Below, in pieces: positions 35,794-43,821 of a DNA stretch of 64,000 nucleotides (positions are counted from its first letter, which is position 1; each line of letters starts with the position of its first letter). The notes under the pieces are model-generated. The model saw nothing but the letters and a program-made list of their open reading frames with translations, made no database searches and had not been told where the DNA came from. The DNA is taken from the NCBI GenBank assembly GCA_049324435.1, contig JBMOOQ010000015.1, positions 1-64,000 of the forward strand, written 5' to 3'. The position numbers and the translations under genes were made by a program. Source of the DNA: Pseudorhodoplanes sp049324435. Lineage in GTDB: Bacteria > Pseudomonadota > Alphaproteobacteria > Rhizobiales > Xanthobacteraceae.

Positions 35794-35869
35794 GAGCCCG
35801 TAGCTCAGTCGGTAGAGCAACTGACTTTTAATCAGTAGGTCCCGGGTTCGAATCCCGGCGGGCTCACCA
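35794..35869 (+). tRNA. tRNA-Lys (anticodon UUU)
   Basis: A 76-nt cloverleaf with encoded CCA: acceptor stem GAGCCCG pairs with CGGGCTC, anticodon stem ACTGA/TCAGT encloses CTTTTAA (anticodon TTT), and the T arm has GGTTCGAAT. The 3' part from 35823 is the attachment site of the adjacent element, and the gene remains intact after integration. Confidence 0.97.
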
Positions 35870-35870
35870 A
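35823..35870 (+). other. attL (direct repeat in tRNA-Lys)
   Basis: 48 bases from GACTTTTAATCAG to CTCACCAA, identical to 52605-52652. The repeat runs from the anticodon loop through the encoded CCA and one base beyond. It differs from the right copy at both flanking positions, so its limits are exact. Confidence 0.95.
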
Positions 35871-35926
35871 TATTATCAGTGACTTATGCGCGATTTTCGT
35901 GTCCTCGCGACAAAGATTGCAAGGCC

Positions 35927-35945
35927 GGGTAACAAATGGGGTAAC
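35927..35945 (+). promoter_or_regulatory. Putative integrase arm-type sites, left end
   Basis: Two direct copies of GGGTAAC (35927-35933 and 35939-35945) lie about 60 bp inside attL. The same motif recurs beside attR. Paired G-rich TAAC motifs near att sites are common arm sites for P4-type integrases; binding is inferred. Confidence 0.45.
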
Positions 35946-36190
35946 GGAATTGGCGCAAGGAGCACAACACTCATTTTCAGGTTGAACAATGCGAAAAGGC
36001 AGGCTTGGAGATAGTCCGTCTTGAAGACGATCAAAAATTTCAGGACCTGATACTCACAATTCATCACTGTTATATGCACACGCTGGGGAATACGGGCGCC
36101 TACAAAATTATAGAAAATCATCTCGGCAGAGCTTTCGTTAAAATTCAGCAACAGGCTTTTGTCCCGATGGCCGCAGCGCCGGTAGCCTAA
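35945..36190 (+). pseudogene. C-terminal remnant of an unidentified protein gene
   Basis: An AT-richer frame open from 35945 to TAA at 36188 encodes NWRKEHNTHFQVEQ... and then IVRLEDDQKFQDLILTIHHCYM, HTLGNTGAYKIIENHLG, RAFVKIQQQAFVP. It looks like the genuine C-terminus of a globular protein rather than random sequence, but it has no proper start (TTG at 36005 is the only candidate) and follows a stop codon at 35942-35944. It is the only plausible rightward coding sequence inside the element and lies between attL and the phage operon terminator. The weak resemblance I see to the end of SDH-type serine proteinases is not secure. Confidence 0.35.
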
Positions 36191-36216
36191 AAAGCCGCCG
36201 GGCATCGCCCGGCGGC
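36188..36216 (-). terminator. Rho-independent terminator of the element's morphogenesis operon
   Basis: On the minus strand a perfect ten-pair stem (GCCGCCGGGC / GCCCGGCGGC, three-base loop) is followed directly by TTTTT. It lies about 155 bp beyond the last leftward gene and 318 bp from attL. The intervening stretch 36217-36370 shows no convincing gene. Confidence 0.85.
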
Positions 36217-36370
36217 AAGTTGGACAGGCCCGGAAAGAAGAAAACGGGCGACTCTTGATCTAGGGTATTTCTGCCCAGCGGCAACCGGGCCTCAGCGTCA
36301 CGATAGCCGATGTCACCACGCGGCCACGGCCACCACAGCGGATAGCGCGCCCTCTTGCGTGACGCTGATC

Positions 36371-36676
36371 TCAGCGACGAGCCTGCCCTCGTCGAATGGG
36401 CGAATACTCAGCCGATTTGTGCCCCTCGATCAGCGCCCAGGTCAGACGTCGCTCGATCGCCTCCAGCAACGTCACGGCGTCATGATTGCCGAGGCTTCGG
36501 TAGTAGAGCGCCGCATGGCGCGTGTCGGTGATCCGGCATTGCAGATCGCCAAAGTCTTCAGTCAGTCCGAAGATTTCTGATTCGGTGGCGAAGCTCAGAT
36601 CGTTGGCTTCGTGGAATGTCACGTGATGGTCGTCAGATGTGTAGGTGTTCGGTATCGGTAGCGCTGTTGCTCGCAT
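36371..36676 (-). CDS. Hypothetical protein, last gene of the element operon
   Basis: A 101-residue acidic protein (YTSDDHHVTFHEANDLSFATE ... ITDTRHAALYYRSLGNHDAVTLLEAIERRLTWALIEG) that I cannot assign. GAGGG lies eight bases before the ATG. It follows the tail-related gene by 75 bp. In siphophages this place, after the tape measure, normally holds distal tail proteins, but this one is far too short for any of those. Confidence 0.5.
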   Translation of the reverse strand: MRATALPIPNTYTSDDHHVTFHEANDLSFATESEIFGLTEDFGDLQCRITDTRHAALYYRSLGNHDAVTLLEAIERRLTWALIEGHKSAEYSPIRRGQARR

Positions 36677-36751
36677 CGCTCAGCCCTCGCGGTTAAGACC
36701 CGCAAGCTGATTAGATTCACCTGACGGTGGTCAACCGGTGGAAAGATGCTC

Positions 36752-37108
36752 TCACCTTCCACCACGAAACAGCGCATCGAATAGCGCCGGGGACATGGGG
36801 CGCGTCGACACCGACTCGGCGTCACCCTGCTTCACGCGATTGCCGGCATGCTCCAGCAACGCCCGATCGAGCGCCCTGACGATCTCGATTTCGAAAGGCC
36901 GGATTGGTGTTCGCATCATGCTAGCATAGGCCTCGATCTCCAGATACGAGATCGGGCAAGGCCCGAACCCGATCGCCCGCGTGGCATTCAGATCGCAGAA
37001 TATCTTCCAGATGCGCAATCCGGCCGGCGGGATGTCAGGCTCTTCGTTCGGTGACGCAAGGTGACGCTGCAGCGCCGAAACCAGCGTTTCCCGTAGCCAG
37101 ATCATCAT
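36752..37108 (-). CDS. Phage tail-associated hypothetical protein
   Basis: A 118-residue protein with the segment PPAGLRIWKIFCDLNATRAIGFGPCPISYLEIEAY, then RPFEIEIVRALDRALLEHA. The pattern is one I associate with small siphophage proteins encoded next to tail-assembly chaperones, typically LW.IF..L..TR....GP.PISY.EI. The ATG overlaps the tape-measure TGA by four bases. A role in tail assembly is inferred from this and from position. Confidence 0.5.
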   Translation of the reverse strand: MMIWLRETLVSALQRHLASPNEEPDIPPAGLRIWKIFCDLNATRAIGFGPCPISYLEIEAYASMMRTPIRPFEIEIVRALDRALLEHAGNRVKQGDAESVSTRPMSPALFDALFRGGR

Positions 37109-39258
37109 GTCATGCCGCGGGTGCGATCGAGGCCGTATTGGCGCTCCAGGCTGGAGCTGATCTGACCGCCGGACGCAACATCAGAGGTAACGGGTTCGAT
37201 GATAATCCGCCGAACATCGATGCCTTTTTCCTGCCGCCCCCCGGCATCACGGGCGCGGACTTGCTGGCCCGACTGATTCACGATCTCGATCTTGACGTTG
37301 CTGCCATGCGGCGCTGGAGTGACGTAGCCGCCGTCTGCATAGCCCTTGTGAAGGCGTGACAGATTGGCAAGGCCGATGCGCTGGACGGATGATTGATCGA
37401 ACACATATTCGCCGCGGTGAACGATGCCGGCCGGCTCATACTTGCCGCCAGGACCGGTGTAGCCGCCTGACGCGAACGGCCGGGGGAAGGCGCCAGAGAA
37501 ACCGCCCGGCGTGTGCATGACGCCCGTCCCGCCGCCAAATAGCGCCCCGGTGATGCCGCCACCGCCGAACAAGCCGCCAACGAGATTGGCGGTTGCAGCC
37601 CGAATGGACATGCGGGTGATGTCCTGAATGAAGGAAACGGCCATATTGCGGATGGCTTCGCTGAATGTGGCGGACTTGTTGATCACGCTGATCAAAGAGT
37701 CTTCGAAGCTGCGCAGACCGTCGACCGCGACACTCTGGAGGCCTCTATTCAGGTCGCTGGCCTCACGGATGTACGATCGCAGCGGACCGCGGGCCTCTTC
37801 GGATTTCTGCGCAGCGTTGGCCCAGGCATCGGCAAGCTGATTGATCTTCGCCGCCTGTTCTTCTGTCACTGTGGTGCCATCGCGGCCGGCCGCTGCATTG
37901 GCCTGCTTCGCGACCGTCTCCAGCTCAGCAACGATCTTCGCGCGTTCCCGCGCGGCCGTTCCCTGATCGATAGCTTGTGTCTCGGCTTCCATTGCCGCGA
38001 TGCGCTTTTCGATCGAGTCGACCGCGGAGTCGAAGCGGTCGCGGGACTCGCCTTCGGTCCGCCTCGTCGGTACCGCACCGCTACCGCGGCCGCGGTCGAC
38101 CACCACGCGGGGACGCAAACGCCCTTCCAGATTGTCGATTTCGGCTTGGAGCTGATCGCGCCGCTCGATCAGCTCTTCGTCGATTGTCTTCGTCTTTCCG
38201 AGTGCCGATCGAACACTCTCCGGAATGCGCGGTACGCCAGGAATCAGGCTTTCGCCTGTCTCGATCGCGCGGTTGACTCTTGCCAACTCGTCTTTCTTCA
38301 CTGCGAGATCGAATTGATTGATTGCTCGGAATGCCCGCCCGATCAGGTCGACGATATCGGCCCAGTAGGACTTGATATCCAGTAAAGACTTCGCCAGCGT
38401 TTCCATCGTCGGGCGCATCTCGCGCGACAACGTGTTCTGTGCCATCCGGAGTTTGTCGTCGACATCCTTGGCGCGATTGATCATCTCGTCAGAGAAGATT
38501 CCCGTAGCCGCGGCTCCGGTTAGCTCCATGGTGCGGAGCATCTGCTCGGCGCTGGTCTTGCCGGTGCGGATGTTGTCGACGAATTTCTGACCGAACATCA
38601 GCTCGCCAAGCTGCAGCGCTTCCAGCCGGCGCCCGGCCGCCTCCAGCTCAGTCATGGCCTTGAGTACGGCAATGATCTTTTGTTCCTGCGACTGAGCATC
38701 CCGAAAAAGGACGAGGCCCTCCAGCTTGGTCCCGGTGGCCTGATAGACGCGAAGGGCCTTTTCGACCTCCGTAATGGTCTCGCCTGCGGTTTCCCATTCG
38801 CTCAGATTGATCGGTGATCGTTCCTGCGTCGCCCGGAAGGCATTGGAAAGCGCTTGTTCAAGATCGCCCGCCTCGACCTTCAGTCGGTTCGACTCTGCAA
38901 TGAAGCGCTGAAAGAAATTTCCGCCAACGCCCCGATCGCGCGCCTTGTCCGCAACGTCGACCATTTCGGAAAGCTGTTCGCGCGCCTGACCAATCACCTT
39001 GACCAAGGCGCCAGCGGTGACGGCCGCTGCACCGAAGGTCGTGGCCATGCGGCCCAGAGATCGCACGGACTCGCGGTCCAGGTCGCGCAAATGGCCGATC
39101 GCCAGTCGCGACGCCCGGCCCAGACCTACGGGGATCTTGTCGAAATTCTCGACCGCAAGCTGAGTGGCGCGACGGGCGCCTGTCGCAATGCGCGACATGC
39201 CCTTATTGAAATCATCCAGGTTGGCCCGGACGGGGAAACTAAGCGCTGGCGCCGGCAT
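37105..39258 (-). CDS. Phage tail tape measure protein
   Basis: A 717-residue protein with long helical segments (about residues 40-330 and 400-480), short hydrophobic stretches and a C-terminal glycine-rich part containing RPFASGGYTGPGGKYEPAGIVHRGEYVF, the typical end of lambda-gpH-type tape measures. It fixes tail length; at about 0.15 nm per residue it predicts a short siphophage-like tail near 100 nm. Its ATG overlaps the chaperone gene by 20 bases. Its presence without any baseplate gene behind it is the puzzling feature of this element. Confidence 0.85.
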   Translation of the reverse strand: MPAPALSFPVRANLDDFNKGMSRIATGARRATQLAVENFDKIPVGLGRASRLAIGHLRDLDRESVRSLGRMATTFGAAAVTAGALVKVIGQAREQLSEMVDVADKARDRGVGGNFFQRFIAESNRLKVEAGDLEQALSNAFRATQERSPINLSEWETAGETITEVEKALRVYQATGTKLEGLVLFRDAQSQEQKIIAVLKAMTELEAAGRRLEALQLGELMFGQKFVDNIRTGKTSAEQMLRTMELTGAAATGIFSDEMINRAKDVDDKLRMAQNTLSREMRPTMETLAKSLLDIKSYWADIVDLIGRAFRAINQFDLAVKKDELARVNRAIETGESLIPGVPRIPESVRSALGKTKTIDEELIERRDQLQAEIDNLEGRLRPRVVVDRGRGSGAVPTRRTEGESRDRFDSAVDSIEKRIAAMEAETQAIDQGTAARERAKIVAELETVAKQANAAAGRDGTTVTEEQAAKINQLADAWANAAQKSEEARGPLRSYIREASDLNRGLQSVAVDGLRSFEDSLISVINKSATFSEAIRNMAVSFIQDITRMSIRAATANLVGGLFGGGGITGALFGGGTGVMHTPGGFSGAFPRPFASGGYTGPGGKYEPAGIVHRGEYVFDQSSVQRIGLANLSRLHKGYADGGYVTPAPHGSNVKIEIVNQSGQQVRARDAGGRQEKGIDVRRIIIEPVTSDVASGGQISSSLERQYGLDRTRGMT

Positions 39259-39628
39259 CGGCCGCTCCTATGAAAAGCGCCGCCAGGACTTCGAAGGCCA
39301 AGGCGGCATTGCTGGCGATCGGCTTTCCCCGGACGTGCTCAGTGATCAGGCCGTTCGCGTCGGACAGGCTCATTCCGCCTCCCCAGAGTCCGTACAGAAG
39401 GATTCGCTCGATATCCGGGAGCGAATAGGCCCCGTCCTCAAAACGTCTCAGACAAGCGGCTGGCGTGTCACCGTTGGCGCCTCTGAGCGGATCGAGTGTC
39501 AGGACACCCGATCGAACGCGGGCGCATCGCGGCCCGGTACCATTCAGGACGGCCAGCACCTTCGGATCATTCAGACAGAAGACGTATCGGCCGCCCGCAA
39601 ATTCCAGCTCACGCGCGCATTCATTCAT
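39239..39628 (-). CDS. Tail-assembly chaperone, GTA gp10-like
   Basis: A 129-residue protein whose core reads YSLPDIERILLYGLWGGGMSLSDANGLITEHV, followed by AALAFEVLAALFIGA. This matches the small proteins of gene-transfer-agent and siphophage tail modules (GTA gp10/TAC-like), placed just before the tape measure as here. It overlaps both neighbours, and the downstream frame is the tape measure itself. Function as tail chaperone is inferred from family and position. Confidence 0.6.
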   Translation of the reverse strand: MNECARELEFAGGRYVFCLNDPKVLAVLNGTGPRCARVRSGVLTLDPLRGANGDTPAACLRRFEDGAYSLPDIERILLYGLWGGGMSLSDANGLITEHVRGKPIASNAALAFEVLAALFIGAADAGASA

Positions 39629-40005
39629 CCCAACGCCCTCTGGACTGCGGCACCGATGCGCTGGAACATCGCCTCACGTCTCTCCCTGATCGTCGACCAA
39701 AAGAACGATCGAGCCGGTTGTCGGCTTGTCCCGTATTCAAAACCAAGCGCGTGATCGTAGTCATCATCGGTCGTTAGATCGCCGCCTGCCCGGACCATCT
39801 TCTCCAGATCATGCGCGCCCTCGTCGACGCGGCACGATTCCAGAAGGTCGCCCTCTTCCTCTGGCGGCTGCAGCATTGACTGCAGTCGATCGCGTTGCGC
39901 GTCGGATAAACCTTGCGCCTCTTCGGAGATCACGGCGGATAACTCAGCACGCATCTGACGAGGAAGATCGGCAATGTATTTCTGCAGCTCAGCATCGGGT
40001 GACAT
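39625..40005 (-). CDS. HK97 gp10-like neck/tail-completion protein
   Basis: A 126-residue protein ending with HALGFEYGTSRQPARSFFWSTIRERREAMFQRIGAAV, which resembles the conserved C-terminal part of HK97 gp10 family proteins (EYGT..., a P/S-F-F motif, then a helix). These proteins join head and tail. The N-terminal half is acidic and helical. The start codon directly follows the terminase stop. Confidence 0.55.
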   Translation of the reverse strand: MSPDAELQKYIADLPRQMRAELSAVISEEAQGLSDAQRDRLQSMLQPPEEEGDLLESCRVDEGAHDLEKMVRAGGDLTTDDDYDHALGFEYGTSRQPARSFFWSTIRERREAMFQRIGAAVQRALG

Positions 40006-41592
40006 TCAGAACACCGCCAGGTCATCCGACCACTCGTCGGAATCGTAAATCGAAACCGGGTCACCGGCCGTCGCGCGTGACATGGCCATCCAGAGCGCCA
40101 CCGCAAGGTCGATGCGATCGCGAGACTTGCCCTTGTGCATCGTGCGATTGCCGGCGCTGTCGGTATGGATCGAGACGTTTTCCATGCACCACCTCAGGAC
40201 AGGAGAGTCCCATTTCAGCCGGCCGGCTCTGATCTCGCGTTCCAGCGCATTAAGCGCCGGGCTTTGTGTCACCCACCCCTGACGCAATGTGATGCACGGA
40301 TAGCCGTCATCCGTCAGTGGCCCCATGACGGGCTGAGCATAGGCCGGATCGAAAGCAATCTCCCTCACATGGAAACGATCGCACAGGTCGCGGACATGAT
40401 CGAGCACGGCGCGATAATCGATCACATTGCCGGGTGTCGGGATGATCCAGCCCTCGCGCGACCACACGGGATAAGGAACGCAATCTCGATCCGCCCTTCC
40501 CTGCAGGTTGTCGGACGGCACAAAGCCCCATGCGGCGCATAGGTAGTCTTCACCATCGGGAAAGACGGCCACCACGGCCGTCAGATCGGTCGTGGTGCTG
40601 CAGTCGACTGCCACCCAGCATTCTCGGCCCTGCAGGGCCTCCAGATCGATGTCTGAGCGGCCCTGATCGAACACGGCCATCTCGACAAAGGGGGACAGGC
40701 TGTTGGCCTGACGGATGCCGAGAAAGAATTGCTCGAACGACGCTCTATCAGCCGGCCGCTCCCGCGCCTCGCGTGCGAGCTGGCGAAGAGACGGAAGATC
40801 AGGGTAGCCGTATTGAAGGCCCGGCAAGACACTGCGCCAAACCTCTTCGTCATCCCAGGCAACGCCCTGATCGGCTTCGAAGATGATTGGCAAAAAGGTT
40901 GGATCGATGATCTCGCCAGCCTGTACCTTGCGGGCGTATTCGTACACCGGATAATCCGGAGACTCGTTGCCGCGGCCGGCCGTGGTGGCAACGATCAGCA
41001 ACGATCCGGGTGTTTTGGTCGCGCCGGTCCGTAGCGCATGCCAGAGATCGGCTTTTTTGTGCGCCCATAGCTCGTCGACCAGAATGAATTGGGGGGTGCG
41101 GCCATGCTGTGTCGGGGCGTCGCTCGAGATCGCTTCAAACCTCGATCCGGATGGCACATGAATTATCCGGTTGCGGCTGTCGACGGGCCGGGCCTTTGAA
41201 GATAGTCCGGCCTGTGTTTCGACGATCGCCAGCGCCTCTTCAAACGCTATCCGGGCCTGCTTTCGATCAGCTGCAGCGACCACGTTTTCGCCGCGGGCAA
41301 TCCTCTCCGGTCCGAAGGTGTGGAGGAGTCCAAGAGCTGCAGCCAGGGACGTCTTGCGGCTGCCCTTCCCGACCTGAAAATAGACGGTCCGGACAAGGCG
41401 CCCGCCGTTCTCATTCTTCGGCCCATAGATGCGCCGCACGATCCGCTCAAACGGCGGATCGAGCTGAAAGGCGAGATTGGGCGCGGTGCTCTTGGGGTGC
41501 TTCAGCTTGCGGAGGGCCCGCACGGCGCGTTCCCCATGTCCGGCCGGATCGTCGATCGGTGAACTATCGAAGATCCAATCAAGCCCATTCAT
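40006..41592 (-). CDS. Terminase large subunit
   Basis: A 528-residue packaging motor of the Terminase_1 (HK97/phi-C31-like) type. The ATPase half has a deviant Walker A (GKGSRKTS near residue 80), Walker B FILVDELWAH and a coupling motif LLIVATTAG. The nuclease half has WVAVDCSTTTDLTAVVAV, IAFDPAYAQ and the late DRIDLAVALW acidic residue. The frame continues upstream, but ATG 41592 starts the recognisable protein and slightly overlaps the small-subunit gene, as is usual. Its location after the head-tail connectors, not before the portal, is unusual. Confidence 0.85.
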   Translation of the reverse strand: MNGLDWIFDSSPIDDPAGHGERAVRALRKLKHPKSTAPNLAFQLDPPFERIVRRIYGPKNENGGRLVRTVYFQVGKGSRKTSLAAALGLLHTFGPERIARGENVVAAADRKQARIAFEEALAIVETQAGLSSKARPVDSRNRIIHVPSGSRFEAISSDAPTQHGRTPQFILVDELWAHKKADLWHALRTGATKTPGSLLIVATTAGRGNESPDYPVYEYARKVQAGEIIDPTFLPIIFEADQGVAWDDEEVWRSVLPGLQYGYPDLPSLRQLAREARERPADRASFEQFFLGIRQANSLSPFVEMAVFDQGRSDIDLEALQGRECWVAVDCSTTTDLTAVVAVFPDGEDYLCAAWGFVPSDNLQGRADRDCVPYPVWSREGWIIPTPGNVIDYRAVLDHVRDLCDRFHVREIAFDPAYAQPVMGPLTDDGYPCITLRQGWVTQSPALNALEREIRAGRLKWDSPVLRWCMENVSIHTDSAGNRTMHKGKSRDRIDLAVALWMAMSRATAGDPVSIYDSDEWSDDLAVF

Positions 41593-41956
41593 CGTCGGCC
41601 TCGTCGGGCTTCGCGATCGGCGCCGTGCGCTGGCGGGCGATCGGGGTGAGGCCCAGTTCCGCCGCGTGCCGGCGCGCGATCTCGAGATATTGTTGATGCA
41701 TCCTGACGGCTGGGTGGGCTTTCTCACCCAGCATGACACGTCCTTTAAGTGCCTTCTGAGCTTCTCGAGCACCGGCAACGGCCGCGCAATAGTTCTCGAC
41801 CAGGGGCGGATCAGTGAAGATTCCGCGGGCGATCAAGTCAGGGACAACGCGCTTCCATTCGGCCTTTGCCGCGCTGGGCAGGTGCGACGGTGGCGCCGGC
41901 ACGGGCGACACGGTGTCTGGATTGCTGACAACGAGACGAGGTTTGACTCCGCGCAT
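41579..41956 (-). CDS. Terminase small subunit, P27 family
   Basis: A 125-residue protein with the P27-type pattern: a proline-rich N-terminus (RGVKPRLVV, then PAPPSHLPSAAKAEWKRVVPDLI), a central helix ENYCAAVAGAREAQKAL and HPAVRMHQQYLEIARRHAAELGLTP. It would recognise the packaging site and load the large subunit. It overlaps the large-subunit start by 14 bases and starts at the end of the head-closure gene. Confidence 0.75.
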   Translation of the reverse strand: MRGVKPRLVVSNPDTVSPVPAPPSHLPSAAKAEWKRVVPDLIARGIFTDPPLVENYCAAVAGAREAQKALKGRVMLGEKAHPAVRMHQQYLEIARRHAAELGLTPIARQRTAPIAKPDEADDEWA

Positions 41957-42267
41957 TAGGCCACCGCCACAGTGCGGAGATCGAGGCCACGGCGCCGGCC
42001 GATCGGCTTCAATTCCTTGATGTTGTAACTCTGGCCAAGGTGCTGGACGCGATCGGCAAGCGTGATGCCTTCGATCCAGCGAATGCGGAACACCGTCACG
42101 GTCTCGTCGACCGCGCCATGACGCATAAACTCTTCGGTGCTGGACTGAATGACCTGTGCCCGGGGGGTAGCGATAGTAGTAACGGTTTCCTGCGGCGTCC
42201 CAGCTTCGTCCAGGACGGTGCTCACGCGCTGGATTGCGATCGAGGTATCAAGGCGCCCTGCCCTCAT
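41956..42267 (-). CDS. Phage head closure protein (Hc1 / SPP1 gp16-like)
   Basis: A 103-residue beta-rich protein beginning MRAGRLDTSIAIQRVSTVLDEAGTPQETV and continuing with VTVFRIRWIEGITLADRV, the standard pattern of the head-tail joining family. It seals the portal after DNA packaging. It overlaps the DUF3168 gene by four bases upstream and the terminase small subunit by one base downstream. Confidence 0.75.
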   Translation of the reverse strand: MRAGRLDTSIAIQRVSTVLDEAGTPQETVTTIATPRAQVIQSSTEEFMRHGAVDETVTVFRIRWIEGITLADRVQHLGQSYNIKELKPIGRRRGLDLRTVAVA

Positions 42268-42683
42268 TGCAGCACCCGGACAAGGCTGTTGATCGTCAGG
42301 ATACCGTGAGAAGTTTCGCCATCCGGATCACGCAAAGCCCGGAAGGATTCGACCACGGAGTCGCACCACTGATATCCGGTCTCGAGATCGAGGCCGGGGC
42401 CAAACCAGATGGCCTTCGCGATCTCTCCAGCGATGCTCTTGACGCCCGCAAGGCTTGGTTCCCGCTTCCAGACATGAAGGGTGCTGTAGACCCTCACCAC
42501 GTCACGCGCGATCGTCACCCCGGGATTGACCACCTGATCTTCGCCCAGGACGATCGAGGGATCAGGCGCCGGCCGCTGATTGCGATCGAGGATATGGTCC
42601 GCCGGCACGAGTGCGACGAGCGCCGGAGTTCCGATCAGTCGGGATCGAATGGCTTTCTGGACGGCCAAGGATGCTTCGCTCAT
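42264..42683 (-). CDS. DUF3168 tail-completion/tail-terminator protein
   Basis: A 139-residue protein of the DUF3168 type: VQKAIRSRLIGTPALVALVP near the N-terminus, a central VVRVYSTLHVWKREPSLAGVKSIAGEIAKAI and a final SHGILTINSLVRVL strand. Such proteins cap the head-proximal end of siphophage tails. Its presence, with the tail tube and tape measure, indicates that a real tail shaft is encoded, not only a capsid. Confidence 0.7.
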   Translation of the reverse strand: MSEASLAVQKAIRSRLIGTPALVALVPADHILDRNQRPAPDPSIVLGEDQVVNPGVTIARDVVRVYSTLHVWKREPSLAGVKSIAGEIAKAIWFGPGLDLETGYQWCDSVVESFRALRDPDGETSHGILTINSLVRVLQ

Positions 42684-42991
42684 GCGGCGCCCTCGTCGTC
42701 ATCTAGTCCGAAACTGAATGGCCGATGTTCGTTCACGATGTCCCAAACACCGTGCGGGATACTCTGGGCTGACACTCCAACGAGTGCGGCTTCGCGGTTT
42801 TCGTACCAGTGACAGAGCAAAAGCGTGATCGCTTGGCGAAGATCGTCCGGCACATTTTCGGGATCGAGATCGCTGCCCAGAAGCGCATTGATCCGCGCCT
42901 CAGCGGCACGCGAAAGGCGCTCGATCAGCGCATCATCGGTGCTTTCAGTGACGCCCAGAGCGACCTTGGCTTCGTCAATCGAGACGATCAT
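42680..42991 (-). CDS. Head-tail connector protein, HK97 gp6-like
   Basis: A 103-residue helical protein with the gp6-like layout: MIVSIDEAKVALGVTESTDDALIERLSRAAEARINALLG, then DLRQAITLLLCHWYENREA. It forms the adaptor ring below the portal. It overlaps the HNH gene by 17 bases upstream and the DUF3168 gene by four bases downstream. Confidence 0.75.
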   Translation of the reverse strand: MIVSIDEAKVALGVTESTDDALIERLSRAAEARINALLGSDLDPENVPDDLRQAITLLLCHWYENREAALVGVSAQSIPHGVWDIVNEHRPFSFGLDDDEGAA

Positions 42992-43394
42992 GGAACCTCA
43001 AATTCTGCGAATGTCGCGCGACGGGACCGGAGCGGTCCCGGCGCGTTTTGCCAAAGTTGTCGACCACCCCCCGGGCCTCTTCGTGTGCCTGCTTGGCGTT
43101 GCATCGGTGACAGCCCGGCTTCCAGTTCGATCGCACCATCCGGAGATCGGGACGCTTGGTGATGCTCTGGATGTGCATCACAACAACGGCTGGCCTTCCA
43201 CACCCGCACAGATCGTTCCCAGGTTCTCTCAGGAAGGCGGCTGCAGCCTGTTGCCACTCCCTGTCGTAACCGCGCTGGCGTGCCGATGGCCTGTTGCGGT
43301 CTCGATCGGCCTTGGCCTTCGCCTGACACGGGCACCGGGCACCGGATGCGACACGCCGGCCGCATCCGCATATCCGGGGTGCCCGCCTTGGCAT
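42975..43394 (-). CDS. HNH endonuclease-like protein, possibly inactive
   Basis: A 139-residue basic protein with a cysteine-rich N-terminus (CGCGRR, CPC), RQRGYDREWQQAAAAFL and a zinc-type HNH region: CGCGRPAVVVMHI, then RSNWKPGCHRCNAKQAH. The usual DHI reads MHI and the last-motif histidine (CxxCHxxK) reads CHRCNAKQ, so first His and Asn are kept but one catalytic position appears changed. HNH proteins near terminases are often needed for packaging in HK97-type phages and in capsid-forming satellites. It begins where the upstream gene ends. Confidence 0.65.
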   Translation of the reverse strand: MPRRAPRICGCGRRVASGARCPCQAKAKADRDRNRPSARQRGYDREWQQAAAAFLREPGNDLCGCGRPAVVVMHIQSITKRPDLRMVRSNWKPGCHRCNAKQAHEEARGVVDNFGKTRRDRSGPVARHSQNLRFHDRLD

Positions 43395-43813
43395 TAGACC
43401 GGGACCGTGACGCCCGGCCGGGTGATCCGGACGGCCAGCACGGTGGCGCTCTTCGCCATGCCGATCAGGTTGATCTCTTCGCCTGCGGACAGATCGGCTT
43501 CCGGCTGAATGCCGCCCGCCGTGGAACTCAGGTAGTAGCGGGCGCCAGCCGTCAGGACGCTTCCGAGCGCCACGTCACCTGCGGTCAGGACTGCAAGCGG
43601 CTGGCCATCGGCCGCACCGCATACGGCCATGCCGCCAGCTTCCTGTACGGCTTGGGTCGCGTGATCCGCATCCGCCAGCTTCCAGCGATTGGTTGCGGGA
43701 TCGAGATAGACCATCTGGCCAGCGGTGACGGTCGCCCCCGCCTTGCGGCTGAAATCGATCGTTGCACCGGCTTGCGGCACCACGTTCGCTGCAGTGATTG
43801 AAAGATCAGCCAT
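43394..43813 (-). CDS. Putative capsid decoration protein
   Basis: A 139-residue beta-rich, Ala/Gly/Thr-rich protein (GATVTAGQMVYLDPATNRWKLADAD ... LTAGARYYLSSTAGGIQPEADL). The pattern of a small beta-sandwich with a GxxYYLSxxxGGI segment resembles head-decoration or capsid-cement proteins of the DUF2190 kind, but I cannot fix the family. It lies next to the tail-tube gene. Confidence 0.45.
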   Translation of the reverse strand: MADLSITAANVVPQAGATIDFSRKAGATVTAGQMVYLDPATNRWKLADADHATQAVQEAGGMAVCGAADGQPLAVLTAGDVALGSVLTAGARYYLSSTAGGIQPEADLSAGEEINLIGMAKSATVLAVRITRPGVTVPV

Positions 43814-43821
43814 GTGTCACC

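Noticed and set aside
35876..36205. 109-residue leftward frame next to attL
   Set aside because: It overlaps the operon terminator hairpin and lies opposite the more protein-like remnant frame.
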